In this document: piece after piece, positions 50,722 through 60,731 of the stretch
Layout of the letters: each line of letters starts with the position of its first letter
Numbering within the stretch: the first letter of the stretch is position 1
Source of the DNA: JABWBD01 sp040768665
Lineage (GTDB): Bacteria; Planctomycetota; Planctomycetia; Pirellulales; Thermoguttaceae
Direction of reading: 5' to 3'
NCBI GenBank assembly: GCA_040768665.1
Contig: JAXGMN010000015.1
Location: 62,001-126,000 of the forward strand
DNA: 64,000 nt
The notes under the pieces: generated by a model
Told to the model about the DNA's origin: nothing
Databases searched by the model: none
What the model saw: only the letters and a program-made list of their open reading frames with translations
Program-made: the position numbers and the translations under genes

Positions 50722-52146
50722 ATGACCTCAGATGATTTCAGGCATTCGCTGCTGCGAAAGATCCCCGCAGTCGAAATCGTGCTCCGCGAACTGGAGTCGG
50801 CGGGGCGGGCGATTGGGGTGCCCCGGAAGCTTGTTGTCAACTGCATCCGTGCGGCGGTCCACCAGACCCGCACGGCGCTGCTCACCGGCCCGGCGGACGA
50901 CATGGATGAGGCGACGATCCGGCATGCCGTCCTCTCCGCGGCGGCCCGCCGCCTGCAGGCCAGCGGTCTGCCGCATTACCGCAAGGCGATCAATGCCACG
51001 GGCATTATCCTGCACACCGCCTTGGGTCGCGCCGTGCTACCCGCGCGGGCCCTGCGCCAACTGCAGGAAGAGCTTTCGGGATATTCTATCGTGCAGACCG
51101 ATCCGGAGACCGGTCGACGTGCCAAACGCGACGCCCGCGTCGAGTGGCTCCTGCAGCAGTTGACCGGCGCCGAGGCGGCCACGGTGGTGAATAACAACGC
51201 CGCGGCCACCGCCATCGTACTCAACACGGTCGGCCGGGGCCGCGAGATCGTCGTCTCCCGCGGCCAGCTTGTGGAGATCGGCGGCTCGTTCCGGCTGCCC
51301 GAAGTGATGGAGACCAGCGGCGTCAAGCTGGTCGAGGTCGGAGCGACGAACAAGACGCACGCCCGGGACTACGAGCGGGCAATCACCGAGCGAACGGCCG
51401 CGATCTTGCGGGTGCACCCGAGCAACTACAAGATCAGCGGGTTCACATCCGAGGTCCCCCTGGCAGAGCTCGAACGGATCGCGCATGCCCACGGGCTAGT
51501 GTTGATCGACGACGTTGGGGCCGGGCCGCTGGTGGACTTTTCGAGGTTCGGTTTCGAGCCCGAGCCGACCCTGCCCCAATCGGTCGCGGCCGGGGCCGAC
51601 ATCATCACATCCAGTGCCGACAAGCTCATCGGCGGCCCGCAGGGGGGCATCATTCTCGGTCGTGCGGAATGGATCCTGAAGATCCGCAAGAATCCATGGG
51701 CTCGGATCGTCCGCGTCGACAAGCTTACGCTGGCGGCGCTCGAAGCTACCCTGACGCTCTTCCTCGACGAAGCGCTGGCCATGGAAGAGGTGCCGACGCT
51801 GCGAATGCTCCGCCGAGGCCTGGACGAAATCGGCACCCAGGCCCAGCGGATCGCCGAGGCCCTGCGGGAGCGGGCCGCCGGGGCGGTGTTTTCCGTGATC
51901 GACGGCTATTCCCAGATGGGAAGCGGCTCGCTGCCCACCCAAAATTTGCCGACACGGTTGGTGGCGGTCGCCTCGCAAAAACAAAACCCCGACGAGTTGG
52001 CCCTCCGCCTGCGCCACCACCGCCCGGCGGTCTTCGCACGAATTCACAAAGGGCAGCTTCTCCTCGATCCGCGAACGCTGCTGGAGGGCGAGGAGCAGCC
52101 ATTGATCGACGCGTGCATCGATGCCCTGACAGAGGAGACCGCGTAA
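50722..52146 (+). CDS. selA: L-seryl-tRNA(Sec) selenium transferase
   Basis: A 474-residue PLP enzyme that converts Ser-tRNA(Sec) to Sec-tRNA(Sec) using selenophosphate. Visible features are the N-terminal tRNA-binding domain (residues 1-80, LRKIPAVEIVLRELESAGRA), ATGIILHTALGRAVLP, NNNAAATAIVLN, LIDDVGAGPLVDFSRFG and the PLP lysine K301 in SSADKLIGGPQGG. Its stop is three bases before selB, so the two are co-translated. Confidence 0.96.
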   Translation: MTSDDFRHSLLRKIPAVEIVLRELESAGRAIGVPRKLVVNCIRAAVHQTRTALLTGPADDMDEATIRHAVLSAAARRLQASGLPHYRKAINATGIILHTALGRAVLPARALRQLQEELSGYSIVQTDPETGRRAKRDARVEWLLQQLTGAEAATVVNNNAAATAIVLNTVGRGREIVVSRGQLVEIGGSFRLPEVMETSGVKLVEVGATNKTHARDYERAITERTAAILRVHPSNYKISGFTSEVPLAELERIAHAHGLVLIDDVGAGPLVDFSRFGFEPEPTLPQSVAAGADIITSSADKLIGGPQGGIILGRAEWILKIRKNPWARIVRVDKLTLAALEATLTLFLDEALAMEEVPTLRMLRRGLDEIGTQAQRIAEALRERAAGAVFSVIDGYSQMGSGSLPTQNLPTRLVAVASQKQNPDELALRLRHHRPAVFARIHKGQLLLDPRTLLEGEEQPLIDACIDALTEETA

Positions 52147-52149
52147 AAG

Positions 52150-54078
52150 ATGGAGACTCGGCAAGTCAACATTACGCTCGGCACCGCGGGCCACATCGAC
52201 CACGGCAAGACCGCCCTGGTGAAGTGCCTCACGGGCTGCGAGACGGATCGGCTCAAGGAGGAGAAGCTGCGGGGAATGTCGATCGACCTCGGCTTCGCTC
52301 CGTGCACGATTGCCGGTACCGAGGTCGGTATCGTCGATGTCCCGGGGCACGAGAACTTCATCAAGACAATGGTTGCCGGGGCGAGCGGCATGGACGGGGT
52401 GATCCTGGTCGTGGCCGCCGACGATGGGATCATGCCGCAAACCCGCGAGCACATGGAAATCCTCACGCTCCTGGGCATTCGCCATGGGCTCGTCGCGCTG
52501 ACGAAAGTGGATCGCGTCGAACCGGAGCACCGCGACATGGTCCGGGAAGACCTCCAGCAGTATCTCCGGGGCACCTTTTTGGAGACTGCGCCGATCCTGC
52601 CGGTCTCCAGTACTACCGGCGAGGGTTTCAACGAGTTTCTGGAGGCACTCTGGGGCCTGGTCGGACAGATCACCCCCAAACGGATCGACGGAGTGTTTCG
52701 TCTCCCGCTGGACCGCGCGTTCTCGGCTCACGGGTTTGGGACCGTCGTGGCCGGTATTCCTGTCGCCGGATCTGCGGCGATCGGCGACGAAATCGTCCTC
52801 TTGCCGCAGGGCCTTTCCGGCCGCATCAAGCGCATCGAGGTTTACGGCCGCACGAGCGAGGCTGTGCTGGCCGGGCAGTGCGCGGCGGTGAACATCGGCC
52901 ACTGGGATCGCCGCGACATGAAGCGGGGCGACGTCGTCACGATACCCGGCTATTTCACGCCGCAAGAATGGTTCCTTTGCAAATTCCGCCTTCTCGAACG
53001 GGAGAAGCTCACGCTCAAGAGCGGCTCGCCGGTGAAGCTCCATACGGGCACGTCGGAGGTGCCCGCGACGGTGTACCCTCTCGACGTTCCCGTCCTGACC
53101 GCCTCGGGCGATTATCTCATCCAGGTTCGCACGGCGACGCCCATCGTGGCAGGCCCCGGCGATCCCTTCGTCCTCCGTTTGCCCTCGCCGGTGCAGACGA
53201 TCGGCGGCGGCACGTTCATCGAGACGGTGGATCGGCGGCTGAAGCGCAACCGCGCGGGCATCCTGGAAGACGTTCAGCAACGGGCAATCGCGATTGCCGA
53301 TGAGCGCCGTTTCGTGGAGTATTGCGTTCGCAATGCCGAACGATTTGCAGCCGCCGAGGTCGATCTGGCGGTGCGGACGAAGATTCCGCCTCCGCGGGTC
53401 CAGCAGATCTTGTCGGAACTGGCGGCTGCGGGAACGATCTTGCCGCTGAACCCTGGTGCTTACCTCCACTGCCAGACGGCTGCTGCCCTGGGCGAGCGAA
53501 TCGTCACCGCGGTCGCCGCGTTTCACCAAGAATCGCCTGAAAGCCCGGGTGTTCCCCGGGAAAACCTAAGGCAGTCGCTCGAAATGGAAAAGGAGGTGCT
53601 GGAGTGTGTCATACGCCGGCTCGTCTCTGAAAAGCGGATCGTCTGGCAAAACGATCGCTTGGCTCTCCCGCAACACAGGCCTGCCCTGGCCGACAAGGAC
53701 GCCGCGGCAGTCGAAGCCGTCGAGGCCCTCTTCCTTTCCCGGCCGTTCAGCCCACCCGCCGCGAGCGAACTGCCCGAGGAGACGGGCCTTGCCGCTTCGG
53801 CGGTACAAACGGCCCTGCGCATCTTGCGCGAGCACGGCCGGCTGGTATCCGTCGAGGGTCTCCTTTTCCATTGCGATGCGGTCGCCCGTGCCCAGTCCAT
53901 CCTCGTCGAATATCTCCGCAAGGAAGGCCGCCTGGAGAGCGTGCAGTTCAAGTACCTGCTGGAGACGACACGGAAGTACGCGATTCCGCTGTTGGACCAC
54001 TTCGACCGCATCGGCGTCACGCGCCGCTCCGGTCACACCCGTTTTCTCAAAAAGCCCTCCGGCGGCCAGCCGAGTTGA
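52150..54078 (+). CDS. selB: selenocysteine-specific elongation factor
   Basis: A 642-residue GTPase. G1 is GTAGHIDHGKTALVK, switch I contains EEKLRGMSIDLGFA (the SelB variant of the EF-Tu effector loop), G3 is DVPGHENFIK and G4 is ALTKVDR. Domains II and III follow, and the C-terminal winged-helix array ends FKYLLETTRKYAIPLLDHFD and RIGVTRRSGHTRFL, the part that binds SECIS hairpins. It delivers Sec-tRNA(Sec) to UGA codons that carry a SECIS. Confidence 0.97.
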   Translation: METRQVNITLGTAGHIDHGKTALVKCLTGCETDRLKEEKLRGMSIDLGFAPCTIAGTEVGIVDVPGHENFIKTMVAGASGMDGVILVVAADDGIMPQTREHMEILTLLGIRHGLVALTKVDRVEPEHRDMVREDLQQYLRGTFLETAPILPVSSTTGEGFNEFLEALWGLVGQITPKRIDGVFRLPLDRAFSAHGFGTVVAGIPVAGSAAIGDEIVLLPQGLSGRIKRIEVYGRTSEAVLAGQCAAVNIGHWDRRDMKRGDVVTIPGYFTPQEWFLCKFRLLEREKLTLKSGSPVKLHTGTSEVPATVYPLDVPVLTASGDYLIQVRTATPIVAGPGDPFVLRLPSPVQTIGGGTFIETVDRRLKRNRAGILEDVQQRAIAIADERRFVEYCVRNAERFAAAEVDLAVRTKIPPPRVQQILSELAAAGTILPLNPGAYLHCQTAAALGERIVTAVAAFHQESPESPGVPRENLRQSLEMEKEVLECVIRRLVSEKRIVWQNDRLALPQHRPALADKDAAAVEAVEALFLSRPFSPPAASELPEETGLAASAVQTALRILREHGRLVSVEGLLFHCDAVARAQSILVEYLRKEGRLESVQFKYLLETTRKYAIPLLDHFDRIGVTRRSGHTRFLKKPSGGQPS

Positions 54079-54090
54079 GTCGCGGATCAA

Positions 54091-55026
54091 TCAGGCGGAA
54101 CACGCGGCGGCATGCGCGTGCTCTTGTTGCTCGGCGGGGTCTTCGCACTGGACCTGGTTGCGGCCCAGTCGCTTCGACTTGTACAGGGCCTGATCGGCAC
54201 GGGCGAGCAACGAAGCCACCGAGTCGTCGGGCCGGGTTTCGGCGATCCCGATACTGAAAGAGATCGCAACCTGTTCGCCCCGATGAGCCAGGCGAATGGC
54301 CTGGTCGACGCTCTGCCGACGGATTCTCTCGGCCAACTCCCTTGCCACATTCAAGTCGGCCTGCGGACAAAGTACCACGAACTCGTCGCCGCCGTAGCGT
54401 CCGATGAAATCGCCCTCGCGAACACACTGGCGGAGCCATCCCCCCACCTTGGTTAGCACACGGTCGCCCGCCTGATGCCCGTGCGAGTCATTGATCCGCT
54501 TGAAATAATCCAGATCGATCAACACCAGGGCGAACGGCTGGCCCTGGCGCTCCCAATCGGCCATCAGCAGGTGCAGCTTTTCGTCCAGCGCCTTGCGATT
54601 GGCCACGGTAGTCAAGGGATCGGTCCGGGCTTCGCGCCGGGCATCGTCGATTTGCTCCGCCTGCTCCTCCATTCTGTAGCGGCTGTACGTAAGGTCGCTT
54701 TGCAGCCGCTGGTTCGATTTCAGCAGTGTCCCGATGTGCTCCAGAAGCGTCTGTTTGATGCTCTCCATTTCGCCACCGCTGCACAGCTCGCCGACGTCGT
54801 GCGCCGTCTGTTGGATTTCTGTGTTATGCCCCTCGACCTGGCCGGTCATCCGTTCGACCGAGCCCAGGATCTCGGTCAGCACGCTGAGCGTCGCCTTTCG
54901 CTCTCGCTCAGCCGTCAATTCGGCTTCGCTGCGGTGGGGTACCGTGCGGCCGAGGTAGAACCCCGCCGTGATTCCCACCGCAACACTGCCTAGCACCCAC
55001 AGTGCGATTTGCCCAAGTAAATCCAT
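54091..55026 (-). CDS. diguanylate cyclase (GGDEF)
   Basis: A 311-residue protein with one N-terminal membrane helix (IALWVLGSVAVGITAGFYLG), a coiled-coil-like region (about 40-135) and a GGDEF domain with the intact active site FIGRYGGDEFVVL. DPLTTVANRKALDEKL and ISFSIGIAE are the usual flanking motifs. It should make cyclic di-GMP. It is convergent with selB. Confidence 0.92.
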   Translation of the reverse strand: MDLLGQIALWVLGSVAVGITAGFYLGRTVPHRSEAELTAERERKATLSVLTEILGSVERMTGQVEGHNTEIQQTAHDVGELCSGGEMESIKQTLLEHIGTLLKSNQRLQSDLTYSRYRMEEQAEQIDDARREARTDPLTTVANRKALDEKLHLLMADWERQGQPFALVLIDLDYFKRINDSHGHQAGDRVLTKVGGWLRQCVREGDFIGRYGGDEFVVLCPQADLNVARELAERIRRQSVDQAIRLAHRGEQVAISFSIGIAETRPDDSVASLLARADQALYKSKRLGRNQVQCEDPAEQQEHAHAAACSA

Positions 55027-55223
55027 AAGATCGCGTCAATCGTTCTTCGAGATACCGTTCAAGAAAAGCTTAGCTTATTTGGGGGATGAGAGAGCACATT
55101 TTCAGCCCTTCACCCCACGCGCATACGCATACGTGCTGGACTGCCGAGATTCCCCGGAATAGGATGGAAACCATCATGGAAACGGCGGAAGATTCCGGCC
55201 TGCTATATCGCTGGGGGGGGAAG

Positions 55224-56243
55224 ATGGATACCGAAAGAATATTGATTACCGGGGCGACGGGGATGGTGGGGACGGCGGTTGCCCGCCGTGCTGCCGAGTC
55301 GGGATACCGCGTGCGAGCGTTGGTCCGGGCGACGAGCGACCGCAGCGAACTGGAGCCACTGGGCATCGATTTCGTCGAGGGCGACATGGCAGCGCCCGAG
55401 ACCCTGCCCGCCGCGGTGCGAGACGTCGACATCGTGGTCCACTCCGCAGCACACGTCGGCGACTGGGGACCTGCCGAAAAGTATCGGGCCATCAACGTGG
55501 TAGGCCTCGAGCACTTGCTCACCGCAGCGGAACGCGAGGGCCGGCTCAAGCGATGGGTCCAGATCAGTTCCCTGGGGGTTTATCCGGCCCGGCATCACTA
55601 CGGCACCGATGAGACGACCCCCATCGACGTCGCCGGCCTCGACGGCTATACGCGCACGAAGGCCGAGGCCGAACTCCTGCTGAGGCGGCATATCGAGGAG
55701 TTCAAGCTGCCGGCAGTCATCCTGCGGCCGGGATTCATTTACGGTCCCGGCGACCGCCACGTGGTTCCTCGCCTCATCGAGCGGATCGAGGCGGGAAAAA
55801 TGAAGATCATCGGCAACGGCCGCAACGTGCTCAACAACACGTACGCGGGCAACCTGGTCGATGCGATCTTCCTTGCCATGGACAAGCAGGAGGCGGTCGG
55901 CGAGATCTTCAATATCCGCGACGAGCGCCTCGTCACGCGAGAGGAGTTCATCGGCACCATCACCGACTACCTGGACCGCCCACGGCCCAAACACGTCCCG
56001 CTTTGGCTCGCCAGGTCGCTCGTCGGACCGATCGAAGGAATCGCCCGCGCGCGGGGCAAGACCGAGGCTCCGCTGCTCACGCGTGCGAGAATCAAGTTCA
56101 TGACGCTCAATCTCGACTTCGCGATCGCCAAGGCCAAGGAATCGCTCGGCTATCGCCCTCGCGTCGATTTCCGGGATGGGATGCGACAGGCCCTGGAGTG
56201 GGCCACCAGGTCGTCGCAGAGGAATGTTGCCGCACTACCCTGA
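55224..56243 (+). CDS. NAD-dependent epimerase/dehydratase of the 3beta-HSD/OleD-like group
   Basis: ATG 55224, preceded by GGGGGGGGAAG, is preferred over a start 46 codons upstream because MDTERILITGATGMVGTAVA begins at once with the Rossmann motif GATGMVG. The active-site YTRTKAE supplies the catalytic Tyr and Lys, and VVHSAAHVGDWG is characteristic of sterol-dehydrogenase/OleD-like extended SDRs. The 339-residue enzyme likely oxidises a beta-hydroxy acid or sterol-type alcohol. Opposite-strand neighbours encode lipid-related proteins. Confidence 0.85.
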   Translation: MDTERILITGATGMVGTAVARRAAESGYRVRALVRATSDRSELEPLGIDFVEGDMAAPETLPAAVRDVDIVVHSAAHVGDWGPAEKYRAINVVGLEHLLTAAEREGRLKRWVQISSLGVYPARHHYGTDETTPIDVAGLDGYTRTKAEAELLLRRHIEEFKLPAVILRPGFIYGPGDRHVVPRLIERIEAGKMKIIGNGRNVLNNTYAGNLVDAIFLAMDKQEAVGEIFNIRDERLVTREEFIGTITDYLDRPRPKHVPLWLARSLVGPIEGIARARGKTEAPLLTRARIKFMTLNLDFAIAKAKESLGYRPRVDFRDGMRQALEWATRSSQRNVAALP

Positions 56244-56338
56244 CACGTTGCCCGAAAACAGGGGCTTTCCCCCGCTCTTTCGCCCGAACGTAAGCGGGCC
56301 GGTGCACACAACCAGCCGGACTGCTGAGCGGCTGGTGA

Positions 56339-58030
56339 CTATTCGCCCGTCGCTGCATTCAGCGGCGGCTCCTCGGGATCGCTCGAACCGCAGATCTGCT
56401 CTACCGCCCCAAGGTCGTTCAGCAGGCACGGATGCTTGTACTGCTCGACGCTGCCGCCGACCTTCGAGATTCGCATTGTTCGCAAACGTTCCCACGTTCC
56501 CGGCGGAACCTCGCGAAGCGACAGCGGCCGGAGACGCCCCGAGCCGAGTCGCTCGGCGTACTCAAGGTTCAAACGGGCGAGATGGCCGTCGACGCAACGG
56601 AGCAGACTCCCTTTCGATTCCGCGCTGATCTTCCCTTCCAGCAAGAGATCGTAGCCGGGCGGATCTCCAAATACCGGAGCGATACAGAAAATCTCGACCG
56701 GATGCCCCACTTCCGAGAAACCGCTCCGCACGGCCGAGACTACCTGGAATTCACTCAACTTCTCGCCGGTGATGTTTGAATAGTGCGCTCCCTTGTTCAA
56801 AAACTCCAGGATAGGAACCGTGCCCTCGAATCCGACGCATCGGGTCACGTCGTGGATGTCGTAGCGGTACAGCCCACTGGATGTCGTCAGCACGATGTAG
56901 TAGTTTTTTCCTTCCGCCAACTCATGGGCTTCGAGCACCGTCGGGGTCGGTTTTCCATGCTCGTCCTCCGGAATGAACTCGAAAAAGCTGTGGGCGTAGT
57001 CCAACATGCCGGCGGCGGTGCCGTCGCGGAACGGGATCGTCATGCGGCCTTCGCTGGCCGACAGACCGTGGTCGCGAATCGCCAGGTTGCCATAGTAGTC
57101 GCGCACCCTGGGAAGGTAGGCCCCGACCGAACCGCCCGTCCAGACTGCCAGCACCGACATCGCCGGCCAGAAGTCGCGAGGATATAGTGTGCCGGTCTGG
57201 TCGACGATTCTTTCCAGCTCGCGAGCCCGCGTGGGATGGCGACGTGAAATCGTGCGCCGAATCGCCTTGCGAACCTCGCCCGATAGCGCGTCCCGCTCGG
57301 AAAGCGTGCCGTCGAAAAGATCGCGGATCAGGGATTCGCTCCGCTCGTTCACCAGGCGCGCGAGTTCGACGAGCGTGCTCGGGTTGGCCGTGATGATCAT
57401 CCCTACCCGGCGGTGAACCAGGGACAATCGCATCGCAACGTAACGCTTCGCGATCGGGTCGGAGATCTTCATCAGTGCGCGCGGGAGTATGAAGATCGGC
57501 CGGCTGACCAGCGGAGCGGTCTCGGCCGCCAGGCCGCTGATGTTGCCGCACGGAGTCCCGCCCTCGCTGGTGAACTGCTGCCAGTCGCTGGTGAACTGAA
57601 GGGTCTTTTTCCGGAGCAGATCCTTATGATCCGCGTACGTTCGCAGGCCCCACAAGTTCCATCCCGTGCGATATTCGCGGAAAAACTCGCCCGTCACCGG
57701 AATGAACTTGGCGTCGCTGGTCGTCCCCGAACTCAACGCGAACATAAGTAGCCGCGTGCGGGGGCCGAACATCGCGCGGGTGTCCCCCCGCATCACGCGC
57801 TGGATGTAGGGCCGGTAGTTGTCGTACGTGGTAATCGGCACCTGCCGGCGGAAATCCTCGACGGAGCGGATCGCGGGAAAACCGTGTTCGCGGCCGAAAT
57901 CACTGTCGGCATGACGGCGGATCTTTTCCAGAAGCACCTTCCGCTGGATTTCCTGTCCCCGTGCGGCCGCCGAAATGAAATGCCGCACCTGCAGGCAGCG
58001 TGTCCAGAGGTAACCCCAGCGCACGATCAT
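56339..58030 (-). CDS. GH3 auxin-responsive-promoter family acyl-adenylating enzyme
   Basis: A 563-residue protein of the GH3 fold. The ATP/phosphate-binding loop reads LSSGTTSDAKFIPVT, PITTYDNYRPYI precedes it, and YYIVLTTSSGLYRYDIHDV plus GEKLSEFQV match the later motifs of the ANL-type adenylating family. Plant GH3 proteins join amino acids to jasmonate or indole-acetate. Bacterial members are mostly uncharacterised and may ligate or esterify acyl groups. It is followed upstream on the same strand by the MMPL transporter gene. Confidence 0.88.
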   Translation of the reverse strand: MIVRWGYLWTRCLQVRHFISAAARGQEIQRKVLLEKIRRHADSDFGREHGFPAIRSVEDFRRQVPITTYDNYRPYIQRVMRGDTRAMFGPRTRLLMFALSSGTTSDAKFIPVTGEFFREYRTGWNLWGLRTYADHKDLLRKKTLQFTSDWQQFTSEGGTPCGNISGLAAETAPLVSRPIFILPRALMKISDPIAKRYVAMRLSLVHRRVGMIITANPSTLVELARLVNERSESLIRDLFDGTLSERDALSGEVRKAIRRTISRRHPTRARELERIVDQTGTLYPRDFWPAMSVLAVWTGGSVGAYLPRVRDYYGNLAIRDHGLSASEGRMTIPFRDGTAAGMLDYAHSFFEFIPEDEHGKPTPTVLEAHELAEGKNYYIVLTTSSGLYRYDIHDVTRCVGFEGTVPILEFLNKGAHYSNITGEKLSEFQVVSAVRSGFSEVGHPVEIFCIAPVFGDPPGYDLLLEGKISAESKGSLLRCVDGHLARLNLEYAERLGSGRLRPLSLREVPPGTWERLRTMRISKVGGSVEQYKHPCLLNDLGAVEQICGSSDPEEPPLNAATGE

Positions 58031-58173
58031 GCCGAGCCTCCCCGAATGGCGGCAGGCATCGGCCGACGCGCCTCCACCTCGTAGCCGTATCGCTGAAGCG
58101 TGTATTTTGCTTTTGGCTCGTGGCTTGCCCCGTGCACGGCCTTACTTCCCCTCGATTTCTCAGGTGCAGTTCT

Positions 58174-60696
58174 CTAGTTCGATTCGTCTTGAGAGGATTG
58201 GGCTCGAATGGCTTCTCTCTCAATCCCTTCCTGATGTCCGCCCGACTTTCTTCCATCGGCACCCCGCTCCGATTCGCCCCAATCCGTTCTCGGTCGGGCC
58301 GGCACGGCACCGCGCCCCCGCTTCTCCCGGAACCGGCCCCAGAGCACAAGGAACGAGGGAACAAGGACGGTCCGGATCACAAACGTATCAATCAAAATGC
58401 CCAGTGCCAGCGCGAAACCAAGTTCTCGTACCGCGCGCAGCGAACCGGTGAGCATCGCGGCGAACGTCCCGGCCATAATCAGCCCGCAACTGGTGATGAT
58501 GCCGCCGGTGCGGATCATCGCCACCCGCAGCCCCTCATCCCTCCCGTGCCGCTTCTGCTCCTGGAAAACGCGAGTCGTCAGATAGATATTATAATCCTGC
58601 CCAACCGCGATGAGTATCACAAAAAGGAAAACAGGAACCTTCCAGTCGACCCCGTGAAACGAATCCCCGTAAAGTGAGGAGAATACCAGGAGAGTGGTTC
58701 CCATCGTGAAGAAGTAGCCCAAAAGCACGGTAAGAATCAGGTAGACCGGGATCCAGAACCGCCGCAAGATTCCGACCAAAACTGCGAGCACCCCCAGGGG
58801 AACCAGTTGCTGGATCCGTACCTGATCGGCGGCTGTAACCGTCCGGAGGTCGCGGATTCCGGCCGTCGTCCCCAGAAAATAGAATCGTGTGCCGTACCAG
58901 ACCGAGCCGGGATCGGCGGCAACGGCCTCCAGATGGTTTTCCAGGTGGTCCAACAAGTGGATGCTCTCGAGCGAAAAAGGATCATAGCGGAAGACAAGAT
59001 CGAAACGGGTTACCTTGTCGGCGTACTCGGGAGCCTGAGCCAGATAAGTGCTCTTCGTTTCCTCTTGGGCACGGATGATCCCCTGCCGCATCACTCCCAG
59101 AAGCCCGACCGTCTCGCGCCGGCCGAGGGGCTCGACCCAACTTCGTACGCCGGTGATCGGTCGGACGACATTCCCGTCTTGCTGCCGGTACTCCAGCCCG
59201 TAAAGCATGTCGACCAACTGTTGCATCCGCGCCCGACGGTCTTCCCCTTCCGACAACCCGCCCGCCTCGCGGGAGGCGAGTACGGTAATCGGACTGGTTT
59301 CCCCCGGTGCAAAGTGGTGCGAGAGGAGCCTGGTTCCTCGCACGCTGGGGCTTTCTTTCGGTAGTTCGCTGAGCAGGTCGTAGGTGACCGGGACCGAGAG
59401 CCCGCCGGCGCCAATCGGCGCCAACAAGAGAACCGTGACCACAAAGACCATCCCCGGACGCGCCAACACTTGTCCGCTCAAGACAGTCCAAAACCACTGA
59501 AAGGGGGCCGAGGACTGCGCGGGCACTGCCTGGCCGTCGCCCGACGGTTCCTCGCCGTGGATTCTGCGGCGGTGGCCTTGCCCCGCCACGCCGAAGGGCC
59601 AGAAAACCGCGGGTCCGATCGCCCGAAGGATCGCCGGCGCGAGCGTCAGACAAGCCACCAGCGCCACGGCAAGGCACATTGCGACCGTGGGACCGCTGTT
59701 GCTGAACTTGCCGAAGTCGGCGAAGACCATCAGCCCCAGTCCGACGATCGTCGTCACCGCGCTGCCCACCAGCGCATTGCCTACACGGCCGAGCGCCCTG
59801 CTGATGGCGTCCGCGGCAACCAGGCCGCTTTCCAGTTCCTCCCGGTAGCGGGCGATCAGGAACAGGCAGAAGTCGACCCCCGCCCCGAACAGGACCACGA
59901 TCACGAAAATCCGAGTTGTCTTGAAGATCTGGTAGTCGATCCAGCGCGTATGATTACTCAATTCAGCGAGGACTGCAACCAGGCCGGTGGCCGTAAACAC
60001 GGACGCGGCGATCGTTACCAGGGGAACGACGACGAGGCCCGGCGCGCGGTACACCAACGTCAGGATTCCGACCACCAGCAGAATGGTCGCCCACTCCGTG
60101 CTGTCGATGCTCTCCATGGTCGCGATTCGCATGTCGGCCCCGATCGCGGCGGAGCCGCTGACGCCGAGGCGAAGGCCGGCCGGATAATCTTCGGATGAGC
60201 GAACCGATTGCACGATCGCGTAGATCTCTTCCATCAGGCGCATGTTGGCCATGGCCATGAGTTCGTCGCGCAACTGCACGACGACGAGCAAACCCTGGCC
60301 TTGCGTCTCCTGCCGGCTGACCAGCTTCTCTCCCACGACCTCGGTGCGGTGGCTCAGCACGCCGACGACCGGTCCGCCGCGATCTTGTTCCATCCTGCGG
60401 CTGAATTCGGCGGCGAGCCGGTCGGCAACCGCATAGTCCTCCGGCTTCAAGGCGCCGCCGGCCCGCGAGACAACCAGCACCACCGAACTCTTCGATCGCA
60501 TCTCCGGGAAGGCCGCCTCCAAAAGCCTCTCCCCTTGGACGCTCTTCGCGTAGCCCGGCAAATACGCGAAATCGCCGTCCCGTGTGACGTCATCCCAGGC
60601 GGGCGCCAACCAGTGGATTCCCAGCGCCAAGACGACCCATCCCAAGAGCACGAACACCCAGTTTCGCGAAACGAGCAATCCAAGACGGTCAAACAT
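58174..60696 (-). CDS. MMPL family RND-type transporter
   Basis: An 840-residue protein with the duplicated RND plan: helix 1 at the N-terminus, a large periplasmic loop, five helices (about 200-370), a second helix and loop, then five more helices ending near residue 800. FGAGVDFCLFLIARYREEL and LIAVGQDYNIYLTTRVFQEQ are the paired MMPL proton-relay segments. Such pumps export lipids or hydrophobic compounds to the outer envelope. The GH3 and dehydrogenase genes nearby suggest a lipid-type cargo. Confidence 0.88.
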   Translation of the reverse strand: MFDRLGLLVSRNWVFVLLGWVVLALGIHWLAPAWDDVTRDGDFAYLPGYAKSVQGERLLEAAFPEMRSKSSVVLVVSRAGGALKPEDYAVADRLAAEFSRRMEQDRGGPVVGVLSHRTEVVGEKLVSRQETQGQGLLVVVQLRDELMAMANMRLMEEIYAIVQSVRSSEDYPAGLRLGVSGSAAIGADMRIATMESIDSTEWATILLVVGILTLVYRAPGLVVVPLVTIAASVFTATGLVAVLAELSNHTRWIDYQIFKTTRIFVIVVLFGAGVDFCLFLIARYREELESGLVAADAISRALGRVGNALVGSAVTTIVGLGLMVFADFGKFSNSGPTVAMCLAVALVACLTLAPAILRAIGPAVFWPFGVAGQGHRRRIHGEEPSGDGQAVPAQSSAPFQWFWTVLSGQVLARPGMVFVVTVLLLAPIGAGGLSVPVTYDLLSELPKESPSVRGTRLLSHHFAPGETSPITVLASREAGGLSEGEDRRARMQQLVDMLYGLEYRQQDGNVVRPITGVRSWVEPLGRRETVGLLGVMRQGIIRAQEETKSTYLAQAPEYADKVTRFDLVFRYDPFSLESIHLLDHLENHLEAVAADPGSVWYGTRFYFLGTTAGIRDLRTVTAADQVRIQQLVPLGVLAVLVGILRRFWIPVYLILTVLLGYFFTMGTTLLVFSSLYGDSFHGVDWKVPVFLFVILIAVGQDYNIYLTTRVFQEQKRHGRDEGLRVAMIRTGGIITSCGLIMAGTFAAMLTGSLRAVRELGFALALGILIDTFVIRTVLVPSFLVLWGRFREKRGRGAVPARPRTDWGESERGADGRKSGGHQEGIEREAIRAQSSQDESN

Positions 60697-60731
60697 GAAA
60701 ACGGCCTATATCTGTCTGCGAGACGGTCGAT

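Noticed and set aside
51496..53529. A 677-codon minus-strand frame across selA and selB
   Set aside because: Both selA and selB are certain on the plus strand with complete motifs. The antisense frame is a shadow.
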